This document shows, piece after piece, positions 1-13,168 of a stretch of DNA of 64,000 nt. Below the pieces are notes generated by a model. It had not been told where the DNA came from and made no database searches. It was given only the letters and a program-made list of their open reading frames with translations. Where the stretch lies: positions 13,527,019-13,591,018 of the forward strand of contig NC_058504.1 of NCBI RefSeq assembly GCF_020382885.2, written 5' to 3'. The position numbers and the translations under genes are program-made. This stretch comes from Scatophagus argus. Its lineage: Eukaryota; Chordata; Actinopteri; Scatophagidae. The stretch's first letter is position 1. Each line of letters begins with the position of its first letter.

Positions 1-3000
1 GATTAGAGAATAATTTATAAGCTATAGTAAGATAGAGACTGGAAATTTGTGTGACTTCGGATATTTCAAATTCCAAATGAAACATGATGTCTAATAATGT
101 GTAAACCTCATGAAATCTCTCAACGTTTTTCTGTAATATTGTAGATAGCAGTGCATTAGTATTTCATATATCTGTTGTGTTTTTTGTGCAAATGAGACAA
201 TCAGTGTAAAAGCTGCCAATTAAATCACTGGAAAACTGCAGAGGTGCTGAATGAAGCTTTATCACTGAGACTCCATTTTCCAATGTAAAGTTTATATATA
301 CTAATAGATTATGATTTGGTGCCAGATATTTCAAAGCTGTTTGTCTTTCGTGTATTTTGCTTATAGAAACTGTGCTGCTTTCAGGTTCTTCCCTCCTCAC
401 TTCCTATTTTTGGTTGGATAACGTCCAATCTGCATTTCCTCTGGAACATTTCCCACAGTCTCTGTCATTATTGCACAACTTTGAAATCTTCTGTAGGGAA
501 GTATTTGTCCCATCGCTTAGACTATAGAAATTCTAAGTGTTTTTGCGAAGTGCTTTTCCTCCTTTGTGTGGGTTCAGCTAAAAAGCAGCTTTATATTATA
601 ATAGTAACTTACCCACTTTCAGACTTGTATTTACAGCACTGCATGAGATTTACAACCAATTGTGCATGCAAAACATTTGGAAGAGAACAGTGACTATGTA
701 GCCATGCTACTGAATAAAACTCCTCTGTATATTTCTTTGAAACTTAGTGAAGTCAAAGTCCCATGAGGCTTTTATACACACTCACATTTCAGATGACTCT
801 GCCTGAGGCAAAAACGCCACAATTAGAAGCATTGTTAAAAATTGGTCACAGGAAGTTTAAAAATCCTAACTAAATAAACATGTAAAATAAAATAAAAATA
901 TAAATAAATAAAATACAGAACTAGCTGAATTTTAGTGTGTACCTTTACATGAATAAGCCAGAAGAACACACCGTTTAGGTTAAGTTACATTTACAAGAGT
1001 ACTAAAAGTTTACTTTTAGTACTAAAAGTAAAAATCCTTTTTACTTGTACTTTGTCTTTTCATTTAATGCCACTTTATACTTGATTAAAGATTGAGAAGA
1101 AAATTTCAGCTTTTAGTTTGGAGTTACTTTGAACTTTTTTTTTTGCATACAAACCATACATATACATATAACTGCTCAGTATATACAAGTGAAATAAGTC
1201 ACTGATATCCATACCGTTTTCACTGTTGGCACAAAGTAAGCATTGTGAATGTGTCACTTTGGGCTCTGTGCAATTGTGATGGACAGTTTTAATAAACCGA
1301 GCAATAAAATGATTAATGAAGAATATACATTAATAAAGATACTAATACTAAGACAGCTACGACTACAATAGTAAAATCCTGCTCATACATCAATGCATGT
1401 GTATTAATAACCTTATCATATAATATATAATAATGAAACAGTCAAAGGGGAGATTTTTCTGCATTGACCACCTTTACTTGTAATATCTCAAGTACATTTT
1501 CCTGATTATATTTAACAGTTTAGTGTTAGTGCCTTTACATAAGTAAAGGATTTGAATTCTCCCTCTGCCTCTGGTTAAGAGGCAATTAAATTGATTTCAC
1601 ATCTGAACTTATTCAACATTAGAAGTTAGCTAATGAACAACAAACACTGCTGTTAATTAAACCACGTAGACGTCATCACATGAACTCTTGTTTACTTTAT
1701 CAGCATTAAAAAGGCTTTTTTCCTGAGCTTTTCCATGTGGTCATACTGCATGTCTGTCTGCATGAAGACTATGTCCGCATGTCTTTTTAGTTATAGTTTT
1801 TAGGTTTGTAGCAGGCTACATTAGATTGTTTCTCTCCACTGTCCACCATTTAAAGTAAAGTACTGTCTATCATTTCTGACAACTTATCAAAGCGTAGTTG
1901 TAGTCCAAGTGCTATTGAAAGAAGCTTCATCACTGTTTAATCACAGAAACACTGGTCTTCCATACTTTCTAAATGTTAGTGACATTTATCCACATGTGAT
2001 AGTACAACCTCAGAACATGATGACACAGATTTTAAAAAGGTTCCTTTTCGTTTACGTCGCTACAGTGATATCGTTTCACAAACGGGGGGAACGCACTGAG
2101 CACTTGGCATTTACGCATTTTTTAATACAACTTCCTGGACAATCTCAAGTCTTCATTAAAGTCTTGTTAGTTAAATATAATTAGTAAGAAAAACATTAGT
2201 GATCAGTACTAACAAAAAAGAAATCTCTCTGAAGCACCTCACGGAGGCTGATTTACTGCTGCTTGGCTGACAGGAAGTAGTACAACTGATCGTTTGTGTC
2301 CTGGAATAGATCTTTATTGGGAAGGAAATGTAATCTAAAATGAAGTGAAGGCCCCAAAGTCCATCACCACTTAACAGTTCAGTATAATCAACAGATACAT
2401 TGTTTACATCATCTTCACTTTTCAAATGCAAACATCAGTCCAAAAGGCAACAAGTGAAAGGCGAGAGGTAAGAGTGTAAAACATAAAGCATATGTGTCTC
2501 TGCTCATGACAGGGAAATAAATACAACATAACCTTCGTGGTTAAATCATCATACATTTAGGCTTGATGTTGCCGAGTTTCTATATTCTTTCAGTCACAGG
2601 AAAACACACACTTTCTCATCTTTTCACTCTTGGCACCCATTTGGAAAGACACAAAATATTGTTACATTCCTTCAGTCATCTGAAATGGTAATTCTGACAT
2701 TCAGTCAGTGTCATCTAAACTTTTATTTACTCTTTTGCTGTATTAACAGATGGTTAGAAGACCGGGTCCATTTCTGCTAAATTCAGTCCGCTTTATCCAT
2801 ATTCATCATACATCAGTAAAATCTGACAACAACGTCTAACTGACTGCATGTGTTGTTGTTCAGGCTAGACTGCTATATTACAAATAAAGTAACCGCCTCC
2901 AAACTCTGGGATCCTTCTTAATGCAACTGTTCCTCTCCACATGTCTCTCACGTCTGTCTTATTATGTGCACTCTTGTCACTGCATGCAGCCGTCTTTGAG

Positions 3001-3049
3001 ATTCAGTCCGTCACTTTTTCTGCCTCCTGACTGTCTGTTCTGAACATTT
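1..3049. other. 3' flank and probable 3'UTR of HMGXB3; no gene seen
   Basis: AT-rich sequence with no exon-like frame on either strand. The part nearest 3049 should be the HMGXB3 3'UTR, since the gene runs on the minus strand and its stop codon is at 3050-3052. Possible minus-strand AATAAA signals (TTTATT on the plus strand) lie at 2722-2727 and 2313-2318. Nothing shows which is used. A degraded repeat occupies about 985-1580. Confidence 0.5.
985..1580. repeat. Degraded teleost DNA-transposon-like repeat
   Basis: The two ends are rich in ACTTTTACTTGTAC and CTTTACATAAGTAAAGGATT type strings. These resemble the ends of non-autonomous hAT-like elements that are very common in fish genomes (recognised from memory, not searched). 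A perfect 12-bp inverted repeat with a 2-base spacer, 998-1009 against 1012-1023, lies at the left end. The interior is too decayed to classify. Confidence 0.4.
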
Positions 3050-6000
3050 TTACTCACCAAGCACAACCTCATAGGTCTCAGTCCCTCCCGCTTGCGCCTC
3101 CCCTTCCATCCCGCTTCCTTCATCTTCCTCTTTCTCTGTGTTGATCTGTGCCACACCCAGTCGGTACAAAGCATCCCTGATCACCACCTCCCCAGGCTGG
3201 CAAGCGTTCACCACCTGGTTGATCTGCTGGCTAACAATGTCTCTGCTGGTGAGATAATCTACCAGCCGGTTGTAAAGGTAGTAACAGGCGGTGTTGTTGA
3301 ATACCACAGGTTGCCGCCGCACATGGTTTACAGAGGAACAGTCCACTGAGTCACTCTCATTCCCGTGTTCTTTCTGCTCTGCCCTCTTGTCATCCTCCTC
3401 TTTCCCCAGCTCGTCCATCAGGCCGATGTAGGGCTCCAGTTCTCTGCAGAGGACCATCGAGTGGTGCTCGTGAGGAAGAGCAGGAGGCTCCTGGGTTGCT
3501 CCAGCAGGATGAACAAGCCAGCAGCAAGATGACTTGGTGATGGGGTGAACCTGCTGGTTCTCTGCGACCAACGACAGGTCAGCACTGTAGGGCTGGTCTT
3601 GTAGCTCAGCACATGACACAGACTAAAAAACAAACAAACAAACAAAAAAAACAGAAAACAAGATTGAAACCTGTTTTTCCACCCCAACTCTAAATGGCCG
3701 CTTAAGTTTTAATATCTTTTCAGATAACCTTTCATTTTTCACTCATTTTTGTAAATATGCTACTCAAAACTATTGATTGGGCCTTTCATTCTTCTGAACT
3801 TTAATTAGCACACATGATTACCTTAAGAGATACCTGGATTTCATTCCATTTGCTCACCTCTGGCTTTTCAAAAGGGTCGGAGAAGCAGCCTTGGTTCCTG
3901 CCCCACATCTTGTTTGCCAGTTCTGGGTACTGCATGTCAGCACAGACTGCCACCTGACGAGCACAGTCGCTGACGTAGACCGGGGGCCAGTAGCGAGAGG
4001 ACAGTAGCAGGTCTACGTGGTCTCGAGCCGTCTCTCCTCTCACCAGGTACTTAGATCCACACACCACCTGGATGCATGTACAGGAGAGAAATGGACAGTA
4101 CAAAACAAAGTGAACAGTGAAAAAACCTGTCAGAACACAAAGGGAACATCTGGGTGTCAATTTTTAATGTGCTTTCTCAACATGTCTAATATTTTCTCTG
4201 ATAGACTTTTGCATTTGAGGCTTTAAAACACCACTTGTCCCGTGAGTGCACCTGTTTGAAATGAAGGACTTAAGAACAAGAAGGTTGCTGTCTTTACCTT
4301 GTGGGGGCAGACCTTGGACAGCTTTCCAGCAGTGAGGTGTGTTGGAGGCTGTGGGGCCGTGGAGAGGCCACTGTGAACGAGTGTGTACAAGGAGATGAGG
4401 GAGGCCAGCAGCTCATTCTAACGTAGTGAAAGACAGAGAGGAGGCTTTTATTTTAAAACAAACACCCACACAGATTGGCGATAGATAAGATAAACTTAGA
4501 GTGATGAATAAAGACATCGCCTTTCAGCTAAATCTTTCAGTTTGTTTATTTTTCATCATTGACAACACATGAGCATATTAAGCACGTAACCACAGGCTCT
4601 CTCTCGCACACACACACAAACGCACCCACACACCTTAGTGGAGCCCGGGGTAATGTTCGCCCCGCAGCGGTCCAGCATTGTTCTCAGCTCGTCCTCAGTG
4701 TGATCTTCAATTTTGTCGAGTCTCAGCTGACCATCATGAATGAGACGAACTAAAACCGATGGATCTCCTAAAACAGATGATGAAAACTGTTCCTTTAAAA
4801 ATCCGTTTTTTGTGTTTTTTTTTTTTTTTTACAGCCCACATGTGCCACTGAAAACAAACTCAACTGAACACAATGTCCCGGTCACAAGATTAACACATGT
4901 AACAGATGAAGATCAGGTACCTGAGGGCTGCGTTGTGTGTGACTGGACCTTGTCCTTCTCTGTGTTTATGACGGTGGAGCCTCTCATCAGCGGGGGAATG
5001 AAGGGAGCGATGATAGAAGCATCCACCCGTGTGATAGGAATCTCGGTGGGGAAAGTCGCTTGCTCGATGGCCTCACTTTCCATGGTTAGCCAGAAGTCAT
5101 CTACATGTACCTCATCGGAGACGGAAAACTCAGGCCAGGTAAACTGCGGACAAAATCGAATATGTGTAAACATTTGGACAGGTCGCTACACAAACACACC
5201 CAACATCTTCACGACTTCACTTCACTTTCTCAAGGTTTTACAAGTGGAAGACCACTGCATGACAGTGTTACTGTTAAACAGCTCCAAGCGTGTATTCATG
5301 GGCTTTAAATTTCTTGAATTAAGCTTTCACCTCCACATTCTTCAGCTCCAGTACGTTGCTCGTGTTTCGCTGTGCAATCTCCAGCTTGGGGGCAACACCA
5401 CAAATGCCGCAGATCATATCATTGTAATCACGCACTGTCAAACACTCAAAGGCCCAGTAGCCACTCAGGAGGAGCTCTTGAATTTGAGATAACTCCTCCG
5501 GACTCAGTGTGTGAACTGAGCAGACAGAGGTAGAAAAAATTAAATTCACAGAAAACATACTGTAGAAAACAGACGATGTGAGAATGCATATGTGCAAAAT
5601 GGAAGACAAAAATAAAGTTGCAGAATTTGTGTGCAGAGTTTAACCAAGTGCTTACCAGGGTGACTGGGGATGTGGTCCAGTATGGTCCTGGCTGCCTGAG
5701 GGGGGGTTTGGCCAAGTTTGATACTGGCCCTGACCCTCAGGAACAGGTCAATACTAACCAGCAGTCTGTTCCCAACATTGAACAAACCTGTCAAATTAAA
5801 AAATAAAAAAAAAGAACCAAATATAACTTCACAGAGGAAGCTGCCTAAAGGCCATGCAGCAGTTAAAAAAACACTCCTTGGGAAAAGCACAAGTACAATA
5901 GCGTTTCTGTTACCATGAATGTGGTGTTCTGTCCACAAATAAAACAAAACAAAATGTAAAAAGCTGCAATCAGTGACTATTTACTGTATATCAAACCAGG

Positions 6001-9000
6001 CAACAGAAAGTGGCTGTAAAAATATTGAAGACAAATGAAAATAATAAGGATATTTTAGAATTTTTAAATCAAACTGTGCCCTAATGCTGTGTGTGCGTTT
6101 GCCACATTAACAGAGAAATATAATGTAGTCTAGTCTTTCACATTATTTGGCATTCAACATCAGCATTCACACAAAGCAGATATTTCAAAAAACGCGTCCT
6201 CATAAATTAGTCTTAAGAGGGTCAGGGAGTGGAAAATTGTGACAAATAAACACGGCTAAAAAGATGTTTTATTTTGTGCACATAATGGATTGTTACTGAG
6301 CAAATTTAATCAGCGACGTGTTTGTTAATTGTTTGTTAATATACAGACTGTCACACTAAATAAAACCCAATTTTTACGAAAAATAAGCAGTAATACACAT
6401 AATTCCCAAATCCACCCATAATCTGATCTGCTGTGTTTGAGATATTCTGTGTGTATAAACATACAGATTCATCTCTGACTACACGTGAACAATGAACCAA
6501 TAGGAATGAAAATCTGTGTCTGACGCTTAGATAGATAGATAGATACTTTATTGATGCCGAGAGAAATTCAAACTGATTGATGTAAAAGTAGTTGAACAAT
6601 GTACTTGAAGAAAAGCTGCTGTAAGTGGTGCAGTTTACCTGGATGCAGGTCAGTGAAGCTGTGAAGAGCCAGACACTGAACGTTGAGACACACCTTGAGC
6701 TGGAGGGAGGCCGTCTGGATGAGTGTCTCAGTAAGCAGCCAGCAGTCCTCTTGTCCAGCAACAGTACTAGCACACAAATAAGAGCAAACATTAGGGAAGA
6801 AGACATCAGCACAACCTGCCAGGAAAACCGGATACAGGATACTTAAGAGCCAGAAGTACTGAGGAGAAGCCAGGGAGCCAAACTGATAAATGACAAACTC
6901 TAGACCACATCTGCTTCACTTTGTTGTCCCACTACACATCTTCATACCTTTGGTCTCCTTTGAAGAGAGGGTAGTTACACAGGCTACAGTGAGTCGCTGC
7001 TGATTCATAGAACTGAGGCCACCCAGACTCAACCAGCGTCTCTGTCTCTACAGTGCCTTCATGCTCCTGGTCGCCTGGCTGAACCAAGATGATCTGGAGA
7101 CTGTTGAGCTCTTGGATGAGGGTCAATGTTTCCTGGAGCTCAGTCTCACTCTCAGGAATCTGCAGGGACCGGTGCAGTAACTGCAGGGTATTTTGCCGCT
7201 GGATGTCCTTCTGAGCAGGACTCAAGGCCTGGTATGGATCGAGCAGAGTCCCAGACTGAGGGAGAGAGAGAGAAAAAAAAAGAGAACGATAAGAGCAACT
7301 TATCCACATTGAATGATAGAAAAGAAGTTAAAGAGGGGTTAGCTGCAGTAATCGTTAACGTGAAAGTGATTCATTTCTATCAACTGCTAAATTAAGATGA
7401 GGAGGAGGAAAAAGGTTAAATTGTTACCTGCAATGATTACAATGGACAGACCTTGATGTCAAGATTAGAAAAATGTTGTTCTACTATGACAAGAACTTGC
7501 AGAAATAATGACTTGATATCAGACATAAGTCAACATTGCAATTAATTCAAGGAACTGCTCAGGTATCCATTGTTGGACTGAGACTCCTATACGGAGTCAA
7601 GTTGTGAGAGACACAGCTGGAAAGTAATTCTGCACTTTCTTGACTTGAGAAGAACCTGGAGGAAAGCTTTCACCTTTGTTCCCTTGGCGTTCTTCTGGGT
7701 CAGTTCACAGCCACATTTAGGACACGCTGCAGGTTTGTGTCTGTTCTTATACATATAGTCACAGGATGGGTTCTTACACCGACCCCTTCCTCGTGCCGTA
7801 GAAAGTCCCAAATCCTACAAGGATAAAGAAGAGCAAGACAAAGGATCACTAGCAACAACTTAGCGTTTGAAAAGTATCACTGAGTGTAATAAAAAAAAAT
7901 GAAAACACAGCAGGCTAAGACACTGCACAGTGGTATACTGACAAAGCTGGAAACCGTGTGTTGTTGTTTGCAAGGCACAAACGACAGGATATTCACTCTC
8001 TTGTCGGCTACTGAAGTCATAGGTTGGCTACCCTCTGCTGAGACATAAGAATCCTATGGAAAGACAGGCAGAAAGTGAGGATAATGGGCCAAGCATGCAT
8101 CTTCGCTGTTTCTATTTGTGTGTGTTTTAAATATTTGACTCTGTGTGCGTGTGCGTGTTTTAACCTGTTTGGTTGTGGCTGTCGTGACTGTCTGGCCGAG
8201 TTGCTTTAAAGTGCTGGGTTTGAGACCTGAGAAACTGTCTCGAGGCACTGCGGTAAGAAATTGACCACATCAGTAGAAAGCAAAAACCTCAGGAAGTCAC
8301 ACATGTAAACACATCACTTTCTCTAGTGGAATAAAGGTAGTCTGTGCATGTCAATAACGAGCACTGAACGAACATTAAGCTGCATCACAACTAAGGACCG
8401 AAATATTAAGTAAGCATAATCAGAAAGAAAAATAAAATGATGTACGGTACCAGTGGATGATTTATTGTTGATTGCACTCTGAAATTTTCCTTTCTCAGGT
8501 GGGACAGTTAAGATCTGGAACAAAGTACGGCCTAGGCACACAAACACAGGCTAATGTGTAAATCCACACTGTGACAGCTTATTGTGCAGCAGAACACCTG
8601 TGCTCATATCTCACCTGTGCTATAGTAGGCAGGAAGGATGGGTCTCACAGGCCTCTTCTGAACAGCAGCATTGCTTCTGTCTCCACCTTGGACCGTCGCG
8701 CCCTTAAGACTGTCTTTCAGCTGTCTACTCAATGACAGATAAAACATATGTCAAGTGAGATGCACAGTATAATCAACACTTTCAATAAAAAAATGCAGCA
8801 GGGCACACAGAGATGGCATTATAATCCTACTACAGCTACATTTTCAAGTCAATAAAAGGTTTTCATTCAACACTTTTAGACAGTTCAGCAATAATAAAAA
8901 TCAGGAAAGAAATAAGGCCACGGTATGTATTTAACGCAAATTACAATGAGAGACTTAGACCATTTAACTACAGTATTACCACATTATAATGCCAGTTAAT

Positions 9001-11908
9001 GTATGTATACTTAATTCACTTCACACTTACACACACTTCACAATCAGCATTAAAGCACCATTCTGAAACTGCTTTTCACTGAACATCACAGTCCACATGG
9101 TCACCATGCTTTTGGGGTTCATGTAGCAGAACATGCTTAATATTCAAAGGAGGGTCTACTGTACACCAATCCGGGATTGGGGCAGTAAACTTCATAGGAC
9201 ACTCACTTTGTTTGTTCCTGCTCCTTGGCGCTGCTGCCCTCTGGTGTCTTTCCACCAGGAATTGCATGCTGCTTCCGGGAGCACCTTTGAACTCGTCCTT
9301 CTTTTTTATTCCCAGTAGTGTTTGTTTTCCGAACATCAGTGTTCCCCTCCTGAGCAGAAGGAGGTGTGGGTTGGCAGCTTTCATTATGCTTGGGTTCAGC
9401 TTTCTGTGACTTGGACGCAGCTTCTTTCTCTCGTGTCTTCTTTGCCTGATATGTAAACCAAGGGAGAGTTAACTGACTTGAGGCACAGGTCAAAACTGGA
9501 TGCTGATCACTGTACTACCACTGCACACTTACAGCAGGTACCCATTTTCCACCCAAGTGGCTCCCACAATCAGGGCATGTTGGTGGCTTGTGACGGGTTA
9601 CATAGACAAATGAACACCCAGGATTTAGACACCTCCCTCGACCTCTCCGGGTGTATGTCTTCACGGACTGCAAAAAAAAAAAGGAAAAAAGGAAAAAAAT
9701 CAGATGTCTTAAATCTAAATACAGTGATGATATTCATGATTGTCCTTTCACGTGTGCTCACTCTACGTTTGTCCATTTCCAAACTGATATTTAGAAGGTG
9801 GATTAACAATGTGACTGCTTACCATTTTATATGAAGTTTTGGCACTTTGTTCGATGCCAGCTCCTACAGAGAGCATCATCACTGGGCCCACAGGGCTGAC
9901 ACCTGCCAAAGTACTGGTCTCCAGCAGGTTCTGAAGTGAGGAACAAATCTCTTCACTGCATTAGTTAAAACACTTTTTGTGATTACAGTAATGAGTTATA
10001 TAGATTTTACCCATCAAACCCATATAGTTCTTCTTAATATAAAAACATTACGCATGATGTGCTGACTGGCAGAAGAACATTTAAGTCTCACCTGGGTGGG
10101 TATGATAGCAACCACCTGTGTAGCTCCCCCCTGTTTCTGCTGCACCATTGGCCCACCACAACCACTACCTGCAACTCTTGTCTCATTTCCTTTCAGTTTG
10201 ACCCCATTGGCTGTAAGCTCGTCAGAGCCCTGTGAGACATGAACAGCTGTGGAGGCCGGGACTGTAGATGAGACAGATGAGGAAGAAGAGTGTGGGATAG
10301 CTTTAGGGTCTGTGATATGAGACACCACTGCAGTTCCCTCTGCTATCTCATCAATAACGACGGGCTGCTTTGAAAGATCCCCTTCACTGGCCAACTCAAG
10401 TGGTGTGAACTGGGGCTCTTGGGTGACAGAAACAGAAGGCAGACCTCCCTCCACTGGAGAGTCCAGAGAGTCCACGTTCACCTCAGCCTGAGAGCCTCCT
10501 GGCTGGTGATTTGAGGAGCAGCTCTTAGACATGAGAAAGTAACTGGCTCTGGGGAGGATTCTGCGGAAGCCTGGCAGGTCTTTGGACGGGCTGGGGGATG
10601 ACTGAAGGAAAAGAACAATTGAAAAGTGTTAATGGCTGTTCATATAATCATTCTTAGCAGTGAATTAAGCCCTAGTTGGGATAAGCAGCAAAGAAAAAAA
10701 CCCTTTATGTCTGTTATCATACTTGATTCTATTAGGTCACCTCATTCTGCCTTTATCTGTAGTCCCATGAGCCAAATGTATGCATTACAAATTAAATCAA
10801 TCCTGCTGACTACATGAATGCCCTGTTGTGCATAATAATAAAGAAAGGCTCTGATATACACAATAGCTTATGCCTGTAATCAAGCGCTCCATCACAGGTA
10901 GACCTATCAGCAAGATTGTCTTGGGTTGACTGCTTAGCACTGTCAATAATTTACTGCCGCAGGTTCTACTGGCACGGCAGTTTTGTCAGAATATACATTA
11001 CAATCCCTGTATTCATTAGTATTTATTAGATTTGTCATTAATATTTAACAGGATTAAAAAAATCATGTAATCTCTGACTTTGCTAGATTTATCAGACTTT
11101 TCTTTAACTACTTTTGTACTTTTTCATCATTTACATGATTAATGCTAAAATTTATTAAAGTTGGTTGTGGCAGTTTTACTTGGCGCCAGTTACAATTTTC
11201 ATTCTCCTGGAAGTCTTTTATCTCTGTGCGCAAAAGCAGCATATGTATTCTGATCAATATCAAAGTAAGCCTTTTGCGCACCTTCAAATTTTCTTAAGAA
11301 CACTGCATTTTTTTTCCCGGTGCCATGTACACAGGGATGTTTGATTCAGTGGTTTAGTGAAAAAAAAAGAGGTTCTACAAATGCTGAAATGACTGGTTTG
11401 CTTATGTAAATAAACAAACTTGACAACGTTGCTTACTGCGTCTATTCCCTCCTTCTCAGACTTGGCCTTCTCCAGATAGTAGGCTTTCTCGGCTACGCTG
11501 AGCCTCTTCCAGCTCTCACTGATCCGCTTGTTGATCTCTGATTGTGGAATATTAGGGATTTCCTGCTGCATAATCTGGTGAACATCAAAGTAGTATAGCA
11601 GGTAGGCAGACCTAAAACATACAGATTAAACGCTGACAATTAGTACCAGACAAAGAAAAAGAACTTTTGGATTTTCAGAGGCTCAGTTCCTGTTCAAGAC
11701 CTGACTGTGCTTAGTACAATTATATTTTAACAGCTGTGTGTTAAAGTCGTCTGGGCTGTGCACATTACCTAGGCTTTTTAGGTTTATCAATATTGTCTTC
11801 TTGAAGTTTGGTCTTCCTCTTTTTGGGAGTTGTCACCTCCATTTGGTTATAGCAGCTGTCCACTTCCTCAGTCACTTTTACAACCTCAAACACCTCCACT
11901 TTCTCCAT
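3050..11908 (-). CDS. hmgxb3: HMG box domain-containing protein 3 (HMGXB3), 19 coding exons, 1254 aa
   Basis: Probable nuclear DNA-binding protein. Coding exons in gene order: 11908-11769, 11611-11437, 10601-10092, 9930-9823, 9667-9533, 9445-9207, 8724-8615, 8247-8165, 8053-7943, 7814-7674, 7255-6948, 6766-6639, 5787-5656, 5515-5331, 5143-4921, 4767-4634, 4417-4298, 4067-3858, 3622-3050. They total 3765 bases and all phases fit. An HMG box lies at about residues 43-102 (SAYLLYYFDVH, then ISESWKRLSVAEKAYYLEKA). Two related zinc-ribbon-like blocks follow at about 315-352 and 541-580 (GRGRCxNPxC, RHKPxxCPxCG). The Cys-rich C-terminal half contains MICGICGVAPK and matches human HMGXB3 closely (for example FTWPEF, APFIPPLMRG). 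From memory, this half is classed with cysteine clusters associated with KDZ transposases. The first ATG sits in the exon that starts the HMG box. Identity is secure; exact ends of a few exons rest on splice consensus only. Confidence 0.93.
6525..6572. repeat. GATA-type tandem repeat plus retroposon tail remnant
   Basis: A short AGAT tandem run is followed by ACTTTATTGATGCCGAGAGA, a string typical of the 3' tail of teleost non-LTR elements with GATA-type terminal repeats (from memory). It lies in the HMGXB3 intron just below the exon at 6639-6766. No coding remnant of the element remains. Confidence 0.45.
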
Positions 11909-12493
11909 GTTTTCAGAAGATCTGGGCCCAAAATGAAAAACTGCATGAGATGAGGTTTCTATTCAGGTTTGTACCTTCATGAAGGTATATTCTTATTGTC
12001 GGAGAGTTGTATCAGATAGCATTGGTTTCACCTACAAAAAAAAAAAAAAAGAAAGTTATTGTATACTGCGTTGTGCTGATTAACAACCTAATTTGTAAAC
12101 TATACAATGACTCAACAGTAGAACATGACTGTGCAAGCGTCACCATTCTGTGCTTAAATGAAACCACAGGATTTCTTAACTTTATTATAGCTCAGCAGGT
12201 AGCTGTGTATCGCCTCTGACGAGAGGCAAATACTGATATTGAAGAAACAAAAAATATGGCAGTGTGACTACGGCCTGATACTTCATGCAGGGAATACAAC
12301 ACTACATTCTCGTTTTCAAAATAAAATATCATGCAAACTTGTCATGCTTAGGACTCCTGAAGACACAACAAGACGCTGGCATGTTAAAACACGACTCCTT
12401 CGATGCTTTAAAAGTAGGTTTAATGGCGTGTCTTTATACTGCCTACACAGTCAGTGAGTTATCCAATGAAATGCCTTCTTATTGAAGCCTTAC

Positions 12494-12600
12494 CTACGAT
12501 GGCTTGAGGCTTTACAAATGTGCTCTGAACAACCTCTGGAAGAAGCCGAAAAAGTAAGGCATTGTGACGACGATAAGTAAGGTTGAAATCTTCCTGTGTT
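12494..12600 (-). other. hmgxb3: Probable non-coding first exon of HMGXB3
   Basis: On the minus strand ATCGTAG is followed by a strong donor GTAAGG (exon edge 12494). The next acceptor is at 11921/11922, where CCCAG precedes ATCTTCTGAAAAC and the ATG at 11908. The upstream limit is not visible; 12600 is an estimate. Confidence 0.5.
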
Positions 12601-13168
12601 TTACATTAAATAGGGAATTTTGGATGCATAAATGTCTGTAAAGTAGCCTCGTTTCTCGTCGACTTATTGAAAACATGGCGATTTGTTGCTATGGTCTTCA
12701 ACCAATCAAATGTCGGAATAAACAAGTACGGCCCAATCACAGAAGACGTTTTTGACACGTGAAAGCAGCGCGTGCGTCCCTTAGACCTTTAGCATACAGA
12801 TTGTGTCCACCAACAGTGGCAGTTTACACAATTACAGTTAAGAGATATAACATGGCAAAAGGGAACAGTGATTATGTGGCATAAAACCAAACCTACAAAA
12901 ACAAACAAACAAAAAAACAACAGCCGTATTTAACTCTATTGAACAAAGATGTACAATCCTTGTCTTTGCAGGGTGGAATAAACTGCATAGTTGTACCGAG
13001 AAAAAAAATAATTAAATAAGCACGTAAGAACACATTAAGAAACATAACCATAATTTTCCTACACGACAATATTTGAAACATAATTTATATCGCAGGTAGA
13101 CCAAGTTAATCGAGTTGAAGCAACAGACAGGATTATGAGCTGAACACTGATCATCCCACTGAGCAAAA
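12600..13168. promoter_or_regulatory. Bidirectional promoter between HMGXB3 and SLC35A4
   Basis: HMGXB3 (minus) and the SLC35A4 transcript (plus) start head to head here. Visible elements are two CCAAT boxes on the plus strand (12702-12706 and 12733-12737), a CACGTG E-box (12756-12761) and an RFX-like GTTGCTATGG near 12685-12694. No TATA box is obvious. Transcription start sites cannot be placed from sequence alone. Confidence 0.6.

Noticed and set aside
164-400. 78-codon minus-strand open frame in the AT-rich left flank
   Set aside because: No flanking splice signals, no recognised domain, and composition like the surrounding non-coding DNA.
7965-8052. HMGXB3 exon using the acceptor CTCAG at about 8032
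   Set aside because: That acceptor leads to a stop within seven codons; the acceptor CATAG after 8053 restores phase 0 and a continuous frame.
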